Below are positions 7,723 to 14,724 of a stretch of DNA of 22,023 nt, piece by piece. Numbering within the stretch: the first letter of the stretch is position 1; each line of letters opens with the position of its first letter. This DNA is from Pseudomonadota bacterium (lineage in GTDB: Bacteria; Pseudomonadota; Gammaproteobacteria; Burkholderiales; Thiobacillaceae), in assembly GCA_021847385.1 (NCBI GenBank), contig JAJZTV010000007.1:1-22023 (forward strand), given 5' to 3'. Position numbers and translations under genes: made by a program. The notes under the pieces are model-generated. The model ran no database searches. It had not been told where the DNA came from and saw only the letters and a program-made list of their open reading frames with translations.

Positions 7723-8639
7723 ATGCCGACGACATCCAATGGCTGAATGTGTTCATCGCCGTGCTTGGCGGTGCCACGCGCGTGGGCACACCCTTCCTGT
7801 TCGTCAGCCTGGGGGAATGCCTGACCGAAAAAAGCGGCCGGATCAATCTTGGTCTTGAAGGCAACCTCATCATGGGCGCCATGGCGGGTTATGGCATCTC
7901 TTGGCTGACGGGCTCGCCTTGGCTGGGTGTGTTCGCTGCCGGGGCCACCGGCCTGGTATTGGGTTTTATTCATGCGCTGCTTTGCCAGCAGCCGCGGGTC
8001 AACGACATTGCCGTCGGTATCGCGCTCATGATTCTTGGCACCGGCCTGGCTTTCTTCCTGGGCAAACCGCTGATCCAGCCTAGCGCACCCAAACTGGCCG
8101 CCGTCCATTTGGCTTCCTGGAGCGACAACCCCGCGCTACGTTCAGCGCTGGAGATCAATATTTTGTTCGTGGTCGGCGCCCTGCTGGCACCGGCAATGGC
8201 CTGGTTTTTCAAGAACACGCGCTGGGGGCTGGCTATCCGGACCGTGGGCGAAAGTGACGATGCCGCACGGGCCATGGGGCTCGACATCAATGGCGTGCGC
8301 ATGCTTGCCACCATGGCTGGCGGTTTTTTGGCCGGCGTGGGCGGCGCCTTTCTATCCCTCTACTACCCAGGCGGCTGGAGTGAAGGCCTATCGAGTGGCC
8401 AGGGCCTGATGGCAGTGGCCTTGGTCATTTTCGCCCGCTGGGATCCGATCCGCTGTCTGTATGCCTCCCTGCTCTTCGGCGGGGCCGGCGCGCTGGGCCC
8501 GGCATTGCAATCGGTCGGCGTGACTTCGGGCTATTACTTGTTCAATGCCGCGCCCTATGCCCTGACCCTGGTACTGATGATCGCCACCTCCTCGACCAAG
8601 GTGCGCTCACGCATGCCCGGCACATTGGCGGCCCGTTAA
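7719..8639 (+). CDS. ABC transporter permease, BMP/nucleoside type (second subunit)
   Basis: Second inner-membrane permease of the importer, 306 residues, YufQ/NupQ-like (BPD_transp_2). The segment LTEKSGRINLGLEGNLIMGA is the conserved motif of this subunit, and hydrophobic helices fill most of the chain. The start ATG at 7719 overlaps the preceding stop (ATGA), and the stop at 8637-8639 is followed within 20 bases by the biuret hydrolase gene. The heterodimeric pair, the double ATPase and the BMP protein make a complete importer. Confidence 0.93.
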   Translation: MNADDIQWLNVFIAVLGGATRVGTPFLFVSLGECLTEKSGRINLGLEGNLIMGAMAGYGISWLTGSPWLGVFAAGATGLVLGFIHALLCQQPRVNDIAVGIALMILGTGLAFFLGKPLIQPSAPKLAAVHLASWSDNPALRSALEINILFVVGALLAPAMAWFFKNTRWGLAIRTVGESDDAARAMGLDINGVRMLATMAGGFLAGVGGAFLSLYYPGGWSEGLSSGQGLMAVALVIFARWDPIRCLYASLLFGGAGALGPALQSVGVTSGYYLFNAAPYALTLVLMIATSSTKVRSRMPGTLAAR

Positions 8640-8657
8640 CGCAAGGTGGAGATGAAA

Positions 8658-9338
8658 ATGAATTCATATGTCGAGTCCGACCCCTATCCGTGGCCCTATG
8701 ACGGCGACTTCCGCCCGGAAAATACCGCGCTGATCATCATCGATATGCAGACCGATTTCTGCGGCATCGGCGGTTATGTCGATCGCATGGGCTACGACCT
8801 CTCGCTCACGCGTGCGCCGATCGAGCCCATCGCGCGGGTGCTTGCTGCCGCACGCGAACAAGGCATGATGGTCATCCACACCAGGGAAGGCCATCGCCCG
8901 GATCTCACCGACTTGCCCGACAACAAACGCTGGCGTAGCCAACGCATCGGCGCCGGCATCGGCGACCCAGGGCCTTGTGGCCGCATTCTGGTACGCGGCG
9001 AGCCGGGCTGGGAAATCATCCCGGAACTGGCTCCCCGACAGGGCGAGCCCATCATCGACAAACCCGGCAAAGGTTCCTTCTACGCTACGGATCTGGAGCT
9101 GTTGCTGCGCAAGGCCGGCATCCGGAACCTAGTCATCACCGGCATCACCACTGATGTCTGCGTGCACACCACGATGCGCAACGCCAACGACATGGGTTTT
9201 GAATGCCTGCTGCTGGAAGACTGCTGTGGTGCCACGGACATGGGCAACCACTTGGCCGCCGTGAAGATGGTGAAAATGCAAGGCGGCGTATTCGGCGCCG
9301 TCGCCACGTCGGCGCAATTGCTCAAGGCGCTGGCATGA
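8658..9338 (+). CDS. biuH: biuret hydrolase (biuret amidohydrolase), isochorismatase-like cysteine hydrolase
   Basis: Cytoplasmic enzyme hydrolysing biuret to allophanate and ammonia (EC 3.5.1.84). The start at ATG 8658 has GGAG (8648-8651) with a 6-base spacer; ATG 8652 is the alternative. The 226-residue product keeps the isochorismatase-like fold with the triad Asp29 (IIIDMQTDF), Lys135 (DKPGKGSF) and Cys168 (TTDVCVHTTMR). The active-site glutamine is Gln208 (KMQGGVFG). These align with a constant offset of seven to the published Rhizobium BiuH residues Asp36, Lys142, Cys175 and Gln215. As I remember BiuH, further shared blocks are DPYPWPY, RMGYDLSL, QRIGAGIGDPGPCGR and EDCCGATDMGNHLAA. 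The gene lies between the permeases and the ATPase and overlaps the ATPase start (ATGA), tying biuret hydrolysis to the transporter. Confidence 0.92.
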   Translation: MNSYVESDPYPWPYDGDFRPENTALIIIDMQTDFCGIGGYVDRMGYDLSLTRAPIEPIARVLAAAREQGMMVIHTREGHRPDLTDLPDNKRWRSQRIGAGIGDPGPCGRILVRGEPGWEIIPELAPRQGEPIIDKPGKGSFYATDLELLLRKAGIRNLVITGITTDVCVHTTMRNANDMGFECLLLEDCCGATDMGNHLAAVKMVKMQGGVFGAVATSAQLLKALA

Positions 9339-10861
9339 CCGGCTTGGCCCTGGAAGCCATCAACGTCAGCAAACGCTTTGGCGATTTGCAGGCCTTGGAT
9401 CGCGTCTCGCTCAAGCTGAAAAAAGGCGGCATCCATGCGCTGCTTGGCGAGAACGGGGCGGGCAAAAGCACCTTGGTCAAATGCATCGTCGGTTTCTACA
9501 CGCCGGACGAGGGTGAAGTGCTTCTGGGCGAACATCAACAGCTCATCAGCAATCCGCGGGATGCCCACGACCTGGGTATCGGCATGGTCTATCAGCATTT
9601 CACCCTGGTGCCCAATATGACCGTGCTGGAGAACCTGGTGCTGGCCCGCCCCCGCCTGCCATCGATCATCGACTGGAACAAGGAGCGCATGGCCATCGCG
9701 GAGCGCATGAAGGGTATGCCTTTTCAATTGCCGTTGGATGCGCCGGTCAACCACCTGGCCGCCGGCGAGAAGCAAAAGCTGGAGATCATCAAACAGCTTC
9801 TGCTCGACGTGAAGGTCTTGATTCTGGATGAGCCGACATCCGTATTGACCCCCGACGAGGCCGATGAAGTGCTGGGCCAAATCAAAGACATGGCCCGACG
9901 CACGGGGCTTGCCGTGCTGATGATCACGCACAAATTCCGCGAAGTCGTTTTGTATGCGGACGATGTCACCGTGTTACGTCGAGGCCGATATGTTGGATCG
10001 GAAAGAGTCGGCGACGTCAGTGTCGAAAAAATGTCCGAGATGATGGTGGGCCGTGAATTCTCCGGCACGGCGTTAGCCCGCGAACCGGCTGCCGATCAGG
10101 GCGTGAAACTGGCCATCGACGCATTGACGATCGAAGACGATAGCGGATTGCCTGCGGTGTCCAACCTGTCATTGACGGTCAAGGGCGGGGAAATAGTAGG
10201 TATCGCCGGCGTTTCCGGCAACGGCCAACGCGAGCTGGTCGAAGCCCTAGCCGGCCAGCGCCCCACCACCGGTGGCGAAATACGCGTCATGGGCGAACGA
10301 TACCGGGGCGAACGCCAAGAGTTGTTGCGTCACAGGTTCCACTGTCTGCCGGAAGAGCCGCTGAGAAACGCCAGCGTGTCGCGCATGAGCGTTGCGGAAA
10401 ACCTCGGCTTTCGCTGCTTCGACCGCCCACCACACAGCATCGGCGGCTTCCTTCGCCGTCGTGCAATAAACGCTTATGCGCAACGGTTGATCGCGGAGTT
10501 CAAGGTAAGCCCCGCCAACACCGCCATCCCGATCGGAAACCTATCGGGCGGCAATGTGCAGCGGGCCATACTTGCACGTGAACTGTGGGATCAACCCAAT
10601 GTGCTCGTCGTGGCCAATCCTTGTTTCGGCTTGGACTTTACCGCTGTGGCGGAGATCCACGCCCGCCTCATGGCCGCCCGTAACGCCGGTGCCGCCGTGC
10701 TGCTGATCAGCGAGGACCTGGATGAAATCATCGAGCTGGCCGACCGCATCGACGTCATTTCGGACGGCCGGCTTGTCTATGAAACCACCCCTCAAGCCGC
10801 CGATCCGATTGTCATCGGCCACCATATGGCCGGCCATGCCGGGGAACCCCATGCCCATTAA
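9335..10861 (+). CDS. ABC transporter ATP-binding protein, two-domain nucleoside/BMP type
   Basis: Energising subunit of the BMP-type importer, 508 residues with two ABC domains (YufO/NupO, RbsA-like). In domain 1: Walker A GENGAGKST (38-46), Q-loop Gln87, a signature LAAGE (141-145) in place of LSxGQ, Walker B VLILDEP (Asp165, Glu166) and switch His199. In domain 2: a degenerate Walker A (GVSGNGQRE, 292-300), LSGG (403-406) and Walker B ending VVANPCFGLD with Asn in place of the catalytic acidic pair. This asymmetry is usual for the family and implies one hydrolytic site. The ATG at 9335 overlaps the biuH stop. A longer open frame to 9203 would run deep inside biuH and is rejected. The 3' end overlaps the next gene by 11 bases. 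Confidence 0.94.
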   Translation: MTGLALEAINVSKRFGDLQALDRVSLKLKKGGIHALLGENGAGKSTLVKCIVGFYTPDEGEVLLGEHQQLISNPRDAHDLGIGMVYQHFTLVPNMTVLENLVLARPRLPSIIDWNKERMAIAERMKGMPFQLPLDAPVNHLAAGEKQKLEIIKQLLLDVKVLILDEPTSVLTPDEADEVLGQIKDMARRTGLAVLMITHKFREVVLYADDVTVLRRGRYVGSERVGDVSVEKMSEMMVGREFSGTALAREPAADQGVKLAIDALTIEDDSGLPAVSNLSLTVKGGEIVGIAGVSGNGQRELVEALAGQRPTTGGEIRVMGERYRGERQELLRHRFHCLPEEPLRNASVSRMSVAENLGFRCFDRPPHSIGGFLRRRAINAYAQRLIAEFKVSPANTAIPIGNLSGGNVQRAILARELWDQPNVLVVANPCFGLDFTAVAEIHARLMAARNAGAAVLLISEDLDEIIELADRIDVISDGRLVYETTPQAADPIVIGHHMAGHAGEPHAH

Positions 10862-11525
10862 AGCCAAGCCCTATCCTTTTGCGCTCCCCCCCACGCAGCC
10901 GCCGGCCTTGATCGTTATCGACATGCAGCGCGATTTTGTGGAGCCTGGCGGCTTTGGCGCGTCCCTTGGCAACGATGTCGCTCGACTGCAGGCCTGCGTG
11001 CCTGTCATCGCAAAACTTATCGCTGTCGCACGGCGCTTGGGCTTGCCGGTAATCCATACCCGTGAGGCGCACCGCCCAGACCTTTCCGACTGTCCCTCGG
11101 CCAAGCGATTGCGGGGCGATTGCCGCTTGAGAATTGGTGACGCCGGGCCAATGGGCCGGTTGCTGATCGATGGCGAGCCTGGTAATGCCATCGTCGACGA
11201 GCTCAAACCCATCCCGGGCGAGATTGAAATTGCCAAACCGGGCAAGGGCGCATTCTATGCGACGCCGTTGCAGGAAATATTGCAGCAGAGGGACATCACG
11301 CATTTGCTGTTTACCGGCGTCACCACTGAAGTCTGCGTGCAGACCACCATGCGCGAGGCCAATGACCGTGGCTACACGTGTTTGCTCGTGGCCGATGGCA
11401 CCGAAAGTTATTTCCCGGAATTCAAACACGCCACCTTGGACATGATCACGGCACAAGGCGGCATTGTCGGCTGGGTAGCCGATAGCGAGGCCGTGATCGA
11501 CGGATTGGAGAAGGCCTATGGATAG
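10851..11525 (+). CDS. second isochorismatase-like cysteine hydrolase, candidate triuret hydrolase (TrtA)
   Basis: Cytoplasmic hydrolase of 224 residues, clearly paralogous to the upstream BiuH. The triad is Asp24 (IVIDMQRDF), Lys129 (AKPGKGAF) and Cys162 (TTEVCVQTTMREAND), and the active-site glutamine is kept at Gln202 (TAQGGIVG). It differs from BiuH where specificity is likely set: GTESYFPEFKHA replaces CCGATDMGNHLA, and RLRGDCRLRIGDAGPMGR replaces the BiuH block before the lysine. Published work describes triuret hydrolase TrtA as a BiuH relative whose gene clusters with biuH, which makes that the best guess. Alternatives are ureidoacrylate-type or another acylurea hydrolase. The start chosen is ATG 10851, inside the end of the ATPase gene; the ribosome site (GGGGAA) is weak, so coupling is likely. 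Confidence 0.65.
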   Translation: MPIKAKPYPFALPPTQPPALIVIDMQRDFVEPGGFGASLGNDVARLQACVPVIAKLIAVARRLGLPVIHTREAHRPDLSDCPSAKRLRGDCRLRIGDAGPMGRLLIDGEPGNAIVDELKPIPGEIEIAKPGKGAFYATPLQEILQQRDITHLLFTGVTTEVCVQTTMREANDRGYTCLLVADGTESYFPEFKHATLDMITAQGGIVGWVADSEAVIDGLEKAYG

Positions 11526-11874
11526 GCAACTGGATTTGCACACCCTGGCCGACATCGCTTCGATCCCCGACCGGCTGGATGAGTTTGTCTGGGAAACGCT
11601 GCGGCCGGGCGTGGATATCTGCAAGCTCCATCAAGACTTGGCGGGCAACACCAAAATGGCCCTGCTGCGGTATATCCCCGGCGCGACCGTTCCAGAACAT
11701 TTACACGTGGGCATGGAATATATCCACGTGCTGTCCGGCTCCCAGCAAGATGAAAAAGGCATTTATCCGGCCGGCACGGTCGTGATCAACCGAACGGGAT
11801 CGAAACATAGCGTAGCCAGCCCGGAAGGTTGCGTGGTTTTGGCCATATGGGAAGTACCGGTGCGGTTTTTGTAG
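11518..11874 (+). CDS. small ChrR-like cupin domain protein
   Basis: Single-domain cupin of 118 residues with unknown role. The metal-binding pattern of cupin motif 1 is visible as PEHLHVGMEYIHVLSG (His61, His63, Glu67), and motif 2 as YPAGTVVINRTGSKH with His97, so a bound divalent metal is expected. The fold resembles the C-terminal domain of the anti-sigma factor ChrR, but the zinc-binding N-terminal anti-sigma domain is absent. The ATG at 11518 overlaps the preceding stop by eight bases, and GGAG lies 7 bases upstream. Its place inside the operon suggests a role in acylurea metabolism, perhaps as an accessory enzyme or metabolite sensor. No function can be assigned from sequence. Confidence 0.75.
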   Translation: MDRQLDLHTLADIASIPDRLDEFVWETLRPGVDICKLHQDLAGNTKMALLRYIPGATVPEHLHVGMEYIHVLSGSQQDEKGIYPAGTVVINRTGSKHSVASPEGCVVLAIWEVPVRFL

Positions 11875-11918
11875 CTTGGCCCGACCCGACAACCATTGCG
11901 CAATCAAATGACCGAAAA

Positions 11919-13718
11919 ATGATTCTAAGCCTGGATATTGACCATTTACAAAAGCTCTATCGGTCTAAGGCCATCACCCCGACCGATACCGTTCAGGTAT
12001 TGATCGACCGCATGAACGGGAGCGACGCGCATCACATCTGGATCAGCCGCCTGGACGACGACACCTTGCGCAACTATGCCAGGGACCTGGGCAAGCGCGA
12101 CCCGGCAGCGCTGCCACTGTATGGCATCCCCTTCGCCATCAAGGACAATATCGATCTGGCCGGCCTACCCACTACCGCCGCCTGCCCCGCCTTTGCCTAC
12201 AACCCGAACAAAAGCGCCGCTGTCGTGCAACGGCTCATCGATGCCGGCGCCATCCCGATCGGCAAAACCAATCTTGACCAATTCGCCACCGGATTGAACG
12301 GCACGCGCTCACCGTACGGGGCATGCCGAAATGCCTTTGACCAGCAGTATATTTCCGGTGGATCAAGTTCCGGCTCGGCTGTCGCCGTCGCACTCGGCCT
12401 GGTGAGCTTCAGCCTGGGCACCGACACCGCCGGCTCAGGCCGTGTTCCAGCCGCCTTCAACAATATCGTTGGCCACAAGCCCAGCCGAGGATTGCTGTCT
12501 ACCACCGGGGTGGTGCCTGCCTGCCGCTCCCTGGACACGGTCTCGATTTTCACCCTGACCGCAGAGGATGCCGAGCAGGTCATGGCCGTTGCCATGGCTT
12601 TCGATGCGGCCGATCCCTATTCACGCAAACAGATACCGCATGGTTTCGATTTCGGCGATTCGGATCACTTTCGTTTTGGCCTGCCTTCAGAGAAGTATCT
12701 CGAATTCTTTGGCAACAGCGAGACCCCCAAGCTATTTCTAAATGCCGTGGAGCGCCTGAAGGCTTTGGGTGGCGTCCCTGTGGAAATCGATCTGGCGCCG
12801 TTCTTGCAGGTAGCCAGGATGCTCTACGAGGGGCCCTGGGTTGCAGAGCGCTATCTCGCCATCAAGACATTCTTCGATACAAAAACGGATGAGGTGCGTT
12901 CCCCTGTGCGCGAAATCATAGCCAGCGGCCGTGACTACAGCGCAGCCGATGCCTTTGCCAGCTTCTACGCCTTGCAATCGGCGAAGCGCCTCTGCGATGC
13001 GGTATGGCAAGGGATCGATGTCTTGATCACCCCGACGACGGGCACGATCTACCGGATAGCCGAGATGGAGGCCGATCCGATTCGGCTCAACAGCAACCTC
13101 GGCTACTACACCAACTTCATGAATCTCCTCGACCTGGCCGCCACTTCGGTGCCGGCCGGGTTTCAGATGAATGGCCTACCCTTTGGCGTCACCCTTGTCG
13201 CCCCACCGCATCAGGACGCACCGCTGCTGCATTTGGCATCCCGCCTCCACCGGGCCCTCGGCGGGACCCTGGGCGCAACAGCACACCCCATGCCCCCAAG
13301 CCGGCGAGGCGAGCCACAAGCCTCAAGCCAGATCCGCATTGCGGTAGTCGGGGCGCACCTCGCCGGCTTGGCGCTCAATCAGCACTTGCTCGAGCGCGGT
13401 GCGCGCTTGGTGCGCGCCACATCGACGGCCAGCAAATATCGCCTCTATGCACTACCGGATGGGAAGCGTCCGGGTCTGGTCAGGGTTGCCCAAGGCGGTG
13501 CCGCGATCGCCTGCGAGGTCTGGGAAATGCCGGCTGTGCATTTCGGCGGCTTCGTTTCCGGCATTCCGGAACCGCTGGGCATTGGCAAGATTGAATTAGC
13601 GGATGGCAGCATCGTCAACGGCTTTATATGCGAAGCCATTGGAATAGAGGGCGCGCGCGACATCACGGAATATCGAGGTTGGCGCGGCTGGCTTGAAAAC
13701 AGGCCCGCCGCATCCTGA
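11919..13718 (+). CDS. atzF: allophanate hydrolase (AtzF type)
   Basis: Cytoplasmic amidase-signature enzyme converting allophanate to two ammonia and two CO2, the last step of biuret breakdown (EC 3.5.1.54). The 599-residue product matches the usual length of about 600. The Ser-cisSer-Lys triad is visible as Lys75 (PFAIKDNID), Ser149 (SGGSSSGSA) and Ser173 (TDTAGSGRVPA), each sixteen residues before the published AtzF positions Lys91, Ser165 and Ser189. The separate C-terminal domain (about 470-599, RIAVVGAHLAGLALNQHLLE to GFICEAIG) is the one specific to allophanate hydrolases. No biotin carboxylase domain is present, so this is not a urea amidolyase. The ATG at 11919 lacks a clear ribosome site; upstream in-frame starts fall inside the cupin gene. 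It is the last gene of the operon. Confidence 0.95.
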   Translation: MILSLDIDHLQKLYRSKAITPTDTVQVLIDRMNGSDAHHIWISRLDDDTLRNYARDLGKRDPAALPLYGIPFAIKDNIDLAGLPTTAACPAFAYNPNKSAAVVQRLIDAGAIPIGKTNLDQFATGLNGTRSPYGACRNAFDQQYISGGSSSGSAVAVALGLVSFSLGTDTAGSGRVPAAFNNIVGHKPSRGLLSTTGVVPACRSLDTVSIFTLTAEDAEQVMAVAMAFDAADPYSRKQIPHGFDFGDSDHFRFGLPSEKYLEFFGNSETPKLFLNAVERLKALGGVPVEIDLAPFLQVARMLYEGPWVAERYLAIKTFFDTKTDEVRSPVREIIASGRDYSAADAFASFYALQSAKRLCDAVWQGIDVLITPTTGTIYRIAEMEADPIRLNSNLGYYTNFMNLLDLAATSVPAGFQMNGLPFGVTLVAPPHQDAPLLHLASRLHRALGGTLGATAHPMPPSRRGEPQASSQIRIAVVGAHLAGLALNQHLLERGARLVRATSTASKYRLYALPDGKRPGLVRVAQGGAAIACEVWEMPAVHFGGFVSGIPEPLGIGKIELADGSIVNGFICEAIGIEGARDITEYRGWRGWLENRPAAS

Positions 13719-13779
13719 GTCGATCGCTCGGGCCGTCCTACTTAACCCGCCCCTGCCCACCACCAGCGCGGAAACCACT

Positions 13780-14724
13780 TCAACTCTCTGCCGGCCTGAT
13801 CGCCGCCACCTTGCTCATCGCCAGATTCGCCGCCGCCGTGCGCGTCTCCACGCCCAGTTTTTCGAACACGTGTTCCAGGTGCTTGTTCACCGTGCGCGGG
13901 CTGGTGCCGAGGATTTCGCCGATGTCTTTGTTGATCTTGCCCTTGCTCACCCAATAGAGCACTTCGGCCTCGCGCGTGGTGAGGCGGAAGGCGGCGATCA
14001 GCGCCTCGATCACCACGGCATGGTTTTCTTCGCGCAGCACCAACAGCCATTCGCCTTCGTGGCCGAGGTGGCTGGGGTCGTGCAAAGTGGCGAGTAGACG
14101 GCGCGTTTCGTCAGCCACGAGCACGGGCGGTTCGCGGTTTTCGGCGGCGGCCTTTTGCGCCTCGGCGATCCAACCGAGCAGGCGGGGCGGCGCCTGGTCG
14201 TGTTCGACGGTGAAGTAGTCGCGCAGCAGCTTGCGCGCGAGCGGGGTCTGCCAGACCAGCCGGCCATCGGCGGCGCGAACGGCGACGGTGGCCTGACCGA
14301 AGGCATCGAGCGCGCTGCGCGCCTGCTTCATTTGCCGGGCGTTTTGCATGTGTGCGGCGATGCGAGCCAGCACTTCTTGCGGCTTGATCGGTTTGGTCAC
14401 ATAGTCGGCGCCGCCGGCGGCGAAGGCGGCGACGACGTGTTCGGTCTCGGTCAGGCCGGTCATGAAGATGATGGGAATGTGCTGGGTGGCGAAGTCCGCC
14501 TTCATCCGCCGCGCAACTTCAAAACCGTCCATGCCGGGCATGACGGCATCGAGCAGCATCACGTCAGGCCGGCTGTGGCCGGCGCGCTGCAAGGCGCTTT
14601 CGCCATTGGTGGCGACCAGCACGGTATAGCCGGCGGTATCCAGCGCATCGTGCAGCAGGGACAGGTTTTCCGGCACATCGTCGACGATGAGGACGATGTC
14701 GGCGTTGGCGCGATCAAGCGGCAT
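13780..14724 (-). CDS. LuxR-type DNA-binding response regulator
   Basis: Output regulator of the two-component system with the upstream sensor, 314 residues. The receiver domain (about 8-125) has the acidic pair Asp15/Asp16, phospho-acceptor Asp59 (VMLLDAVMPGMDG) and Lys111 (YVTKPIKP). A middle region (about 135-240) looks PAS-like. A C-terminal LuxR/FixJ helix-turn-helix follows at about 247-300 (LTTREAEVLYWVSKGKINKD, then TVNKHLEHVFEKLGV). The ATG read from base 14724 overlaps the end of the sensor gene by 11 bases, indicating one transcript. The gene converges on allophanate hydrolase, 61 bases apart. Targets are unknown; the biuret and urt operons are plausible by position only. Confidence 0.92.
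   Translation of the reverse strand: MPLDRANADIVLIVDDVPENLSLLHDALDTAGYTVLVATNGESALQRAGHSRPDVMLLDAVMPGMDGFEVARRMKADFATQHIPIIFMTGLTETEHVVAAFAAGGADYVTKPIKPQEVLARIAAHMQNARQMKQARSALDAFGQATVAVRAADGRLVWQTPLARKLLRDYFTVEHDQAPPRLLGWIAEAQKAAAENREPPVLVADETRRLLATLHDPSHLGHEGEWLLVLREENHAVVIEALIAAFRLTTREAEVLYWVSKGKINKDIGEILGTSPRTVNKHLEHVFEKLGVETRTAAANLAMSKVAAIRPAES

Noticed and set aside
9203..9334. Extended N-terminus of the ABC ATPase gene
   Set aside because: The extension lies inside biuH in another frame and encodes Arg/Gly-rich sequence. The ATG at 9335 overlaps the biuH stop in the usual coupled manner and begins a normal ABC domain.
11919..13718. AtzE-type carboxybiuret hydrolase or a generic amidase
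   Set aside because: The length of about 600 residues and the specific C-terminal domain identify allophanate hydrolase; AtzE is shorter, lacks that domain and would need a small AtzG partner.
13702..13734. GGCCCG...CGGGCC inverted repeat between the convergent genes as a bidirectional terminator
   Set aside because: Only six base pairs around a 21-base loop, with no T-tract on either side.
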